From CAYUVF01 sp964448045 (lineage in GTDB: Bacteria; Bacteroidota; Rhodothermia; Rhodothermales; Salinibacteraceae), in NCBI GenBank assembly GCA_964448045.1, contig CAYUVF010000063.1, forward strand, positions 1 to 23,618: a stretch of 23,618 nucleotides of DNA, in the 5' to 3' direction. Positions 22,828-23,618 of the stretch are shown piece after piece. The first letter of the stretch is position 1. Each line of letters opens with the position of its first letter. A model generated the notes under the pieces. That model did not search any database, was not told the DNA's origin, and saw nothing but the letters and a program-made list of their open reading frames with translations. The translations under genes and the position numbers were made by a program.

Positions 22828-23618
22828 GTGCCCCCCAACGACTCCGATTCACAGAGCCCCATTTTTTGGGAGCGGCTGCGCAACCTGTTTACGCCACGGG
22901 AGGACGATACGCTGCGTGACGACGAGGTGCCCCGCCAGCGGGGCATCACGATTACGGCGTGTGTGCTGATCTCGTTCACGCTGTGGCTCACCTTCACGCT
23001 GCAGGAGCAGAAATCGGTGCGATTGTCGCTGCCCACGCAGGTGGTCAATTTGCCTGCCGATCAGGCGCTGGAGACGCTGCCGCCCGGGGCCGTCAATGTG
23101 ATGGCCGAGGGCGAGGGGCTGCAGCTGCTCTGGCTCTACTCCAACCCACCGGCGGTATCCATCGACGCGAGCCGCGAAACAGTGCGAATGCAGGAGGCGC
23201 TCAACCTGCCCGACAACGTGCGCGTCGTGAACGTCAGCCCGCAGCAGGTGCAGGTGGAGACCGGCCCGCGCATCACCCGACGGGTGCCCGTCCGCTCGCG
23301 GGTGCAGATTCAGCCGGGGCCGGCGCACGAGCTACTCGGCACACCCGGCATCAGTCCCGACTCCATCGAAGTGTCTGGTGCGCGCCGGATCGTCGCTACG
23401 CTCAACTTTTGGCCAACCGATTCGACGACGATTGAGGGGCTCACCGATACACTCACGACGCGCGTTCCCCTTGCCGATACGCTCAGCGGACTGGTGCAGC
23501 GCAGCCGCTCGTTTGTGTCATTCACAGCACAGGCCGGCGAGTTTGCGGAAGACTCACGGCAGATCAGCGTAGAGGTTACCGGGGTGCCCTCCGATCAGAA
23601 CGTGGTCGCCCTGGAGCC
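22828..23618 (+). CDS. YbbR/CdaR family membrane protein, 3' truncated by window end
   Basis: An open frame from GTG 22828 runs off the window (263 complete codons). A cytoplasmic N-terminus rich in Asp, Glu and Arg (1-37) is followed by one transmembrane helix (about 39-58, GITITACVLISFTLWLTF). Extracytoplasmic YbbR-type beta repeats come next: a first with SLPTQVVNLPADQALETLP and VMAEGEGLQL, and a second with PVRSRVQIQPGPAH and SPDSIEVSGAR. Homologues of the CdaR group regulate the c-di-AMP cyclase CdaA. No ATG is available: in frame, stop TAG lies at 22783 and no Met codon precedes residue 94 or so. No Shine-Dalgarno is seen. It is divergent from the flippase gene across a 162-nt AT-richer gap, in which I identify no definite promoter. 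Confidence 0.88.
   Translation, partial: MPPNDSDSQSPIFWERLRNLFTPREDDTLRDDEVPRQRGITITACVLISFTLWLTFTLQEQKSVRLSLPTQVVNLPADQALETLPPGAVNVMAEGEGLQLLWLYSNPPAVSIDASRETVRMQEALNLPDNVRVVNVSPQQVQVETGPRITRRVPVRSRVQIQPGPAHELLGTPGISPDSIEVSGARRIVATLNFWPTDSTTIEGLTDTLTTRVPLADTLSGLVQRSRSFVSFTAQAGEFAEDSRQISVEVTGVPSDQNVVALE

Noticed and set aside
22959..23435. 158-codon plus-strand frame near the window end
   Set aside because: Out-of-frame Ala/Arg-rich shadow of the YbbR-like gene that reads from GTG 22828.
1..23618. tRNA/rRNA genes, CRISPR arrays, insertion sequences, integrase or attachment sites
   Set aside because: No T-loop-like tRNA signature outside genes, no spaced direct repeats, no transposase or integrase motifs were seen on either strand.

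Overview
The window is high-GC (about 60% by eye), densely coding DNA from a Gram-negative bacterium. The proteins are strikingly acidic, with many Asp/Glu-rich stretches. The mix of a secretin-based pilus or secretion machine, a YfhO family membrane protein, a YbbR/CdaR protein, GatC and a sulfotransferase-rich polysaccharide locus best fits a halophilic member of the Rhodothermota (Salinibacter-like lineage, formerly Bacteroidetes). That placement is an inference from protein style, not from a marker gene.

Region 1 (1-10740) is a type IV filament locus (type IV pilus or type II secretion-like). In order it holds: the C-terminal part of a PilB/GspE assembly ATPase cut by the window edge; three kinds of small membrane-anchored proteins whose order and N-terminal helices suggest minor pilins of the I/V, J/W and K/X kinds, the last present as two paralogues; a PilT-like retraction ATPase; a PilM-PilN fusion; a PilO-PilP fusion; and a PilQ/GspD secretin. 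The ATPases would power the filament, the fused M-N and O-P proteins would form the inner-membrane alignment complex, and the secretin would be the outer-membrane pore. Platform protein PilC/GspF, prepilin peptidase and the major pilin are not in the window. None of the four pilin-like proteins shows a recognisable prepilin-peptidase site, which is the most unusual feature here. Stem-loop terminators divide the locus into transcription units: 3250-3290, 4784-4825 and 10709-10740.

Region 2 (10814-11988) holds two housekeeping-type genes: a TIM-barrel sugar isomerase/AP-endonuclease-like protein and gatC, a subunit of the tRNA amidotransferase.

Region 3 (12086-22665) is a surface polysaccharide locus: a YfhO family multi-pass protein, three GT4-type and one GT2-type glycosyltransferases, two PAPS-dependent sulfotransferases and a Wzx-like flippase. 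The glycosyltransferases are on the plus strand, while the sulfotransferases and flippase are on the minus strand, with two convergent gene-end overlaps. Together they point to a sulfated exopolysaccharide or O-antigen-like glycan.

Region 4 (22828-end) is the start of a YbbR/CdaR family protein, truncated by the window end. I see no tRNA, rRNA, CRISPR array, transposase or integrase.
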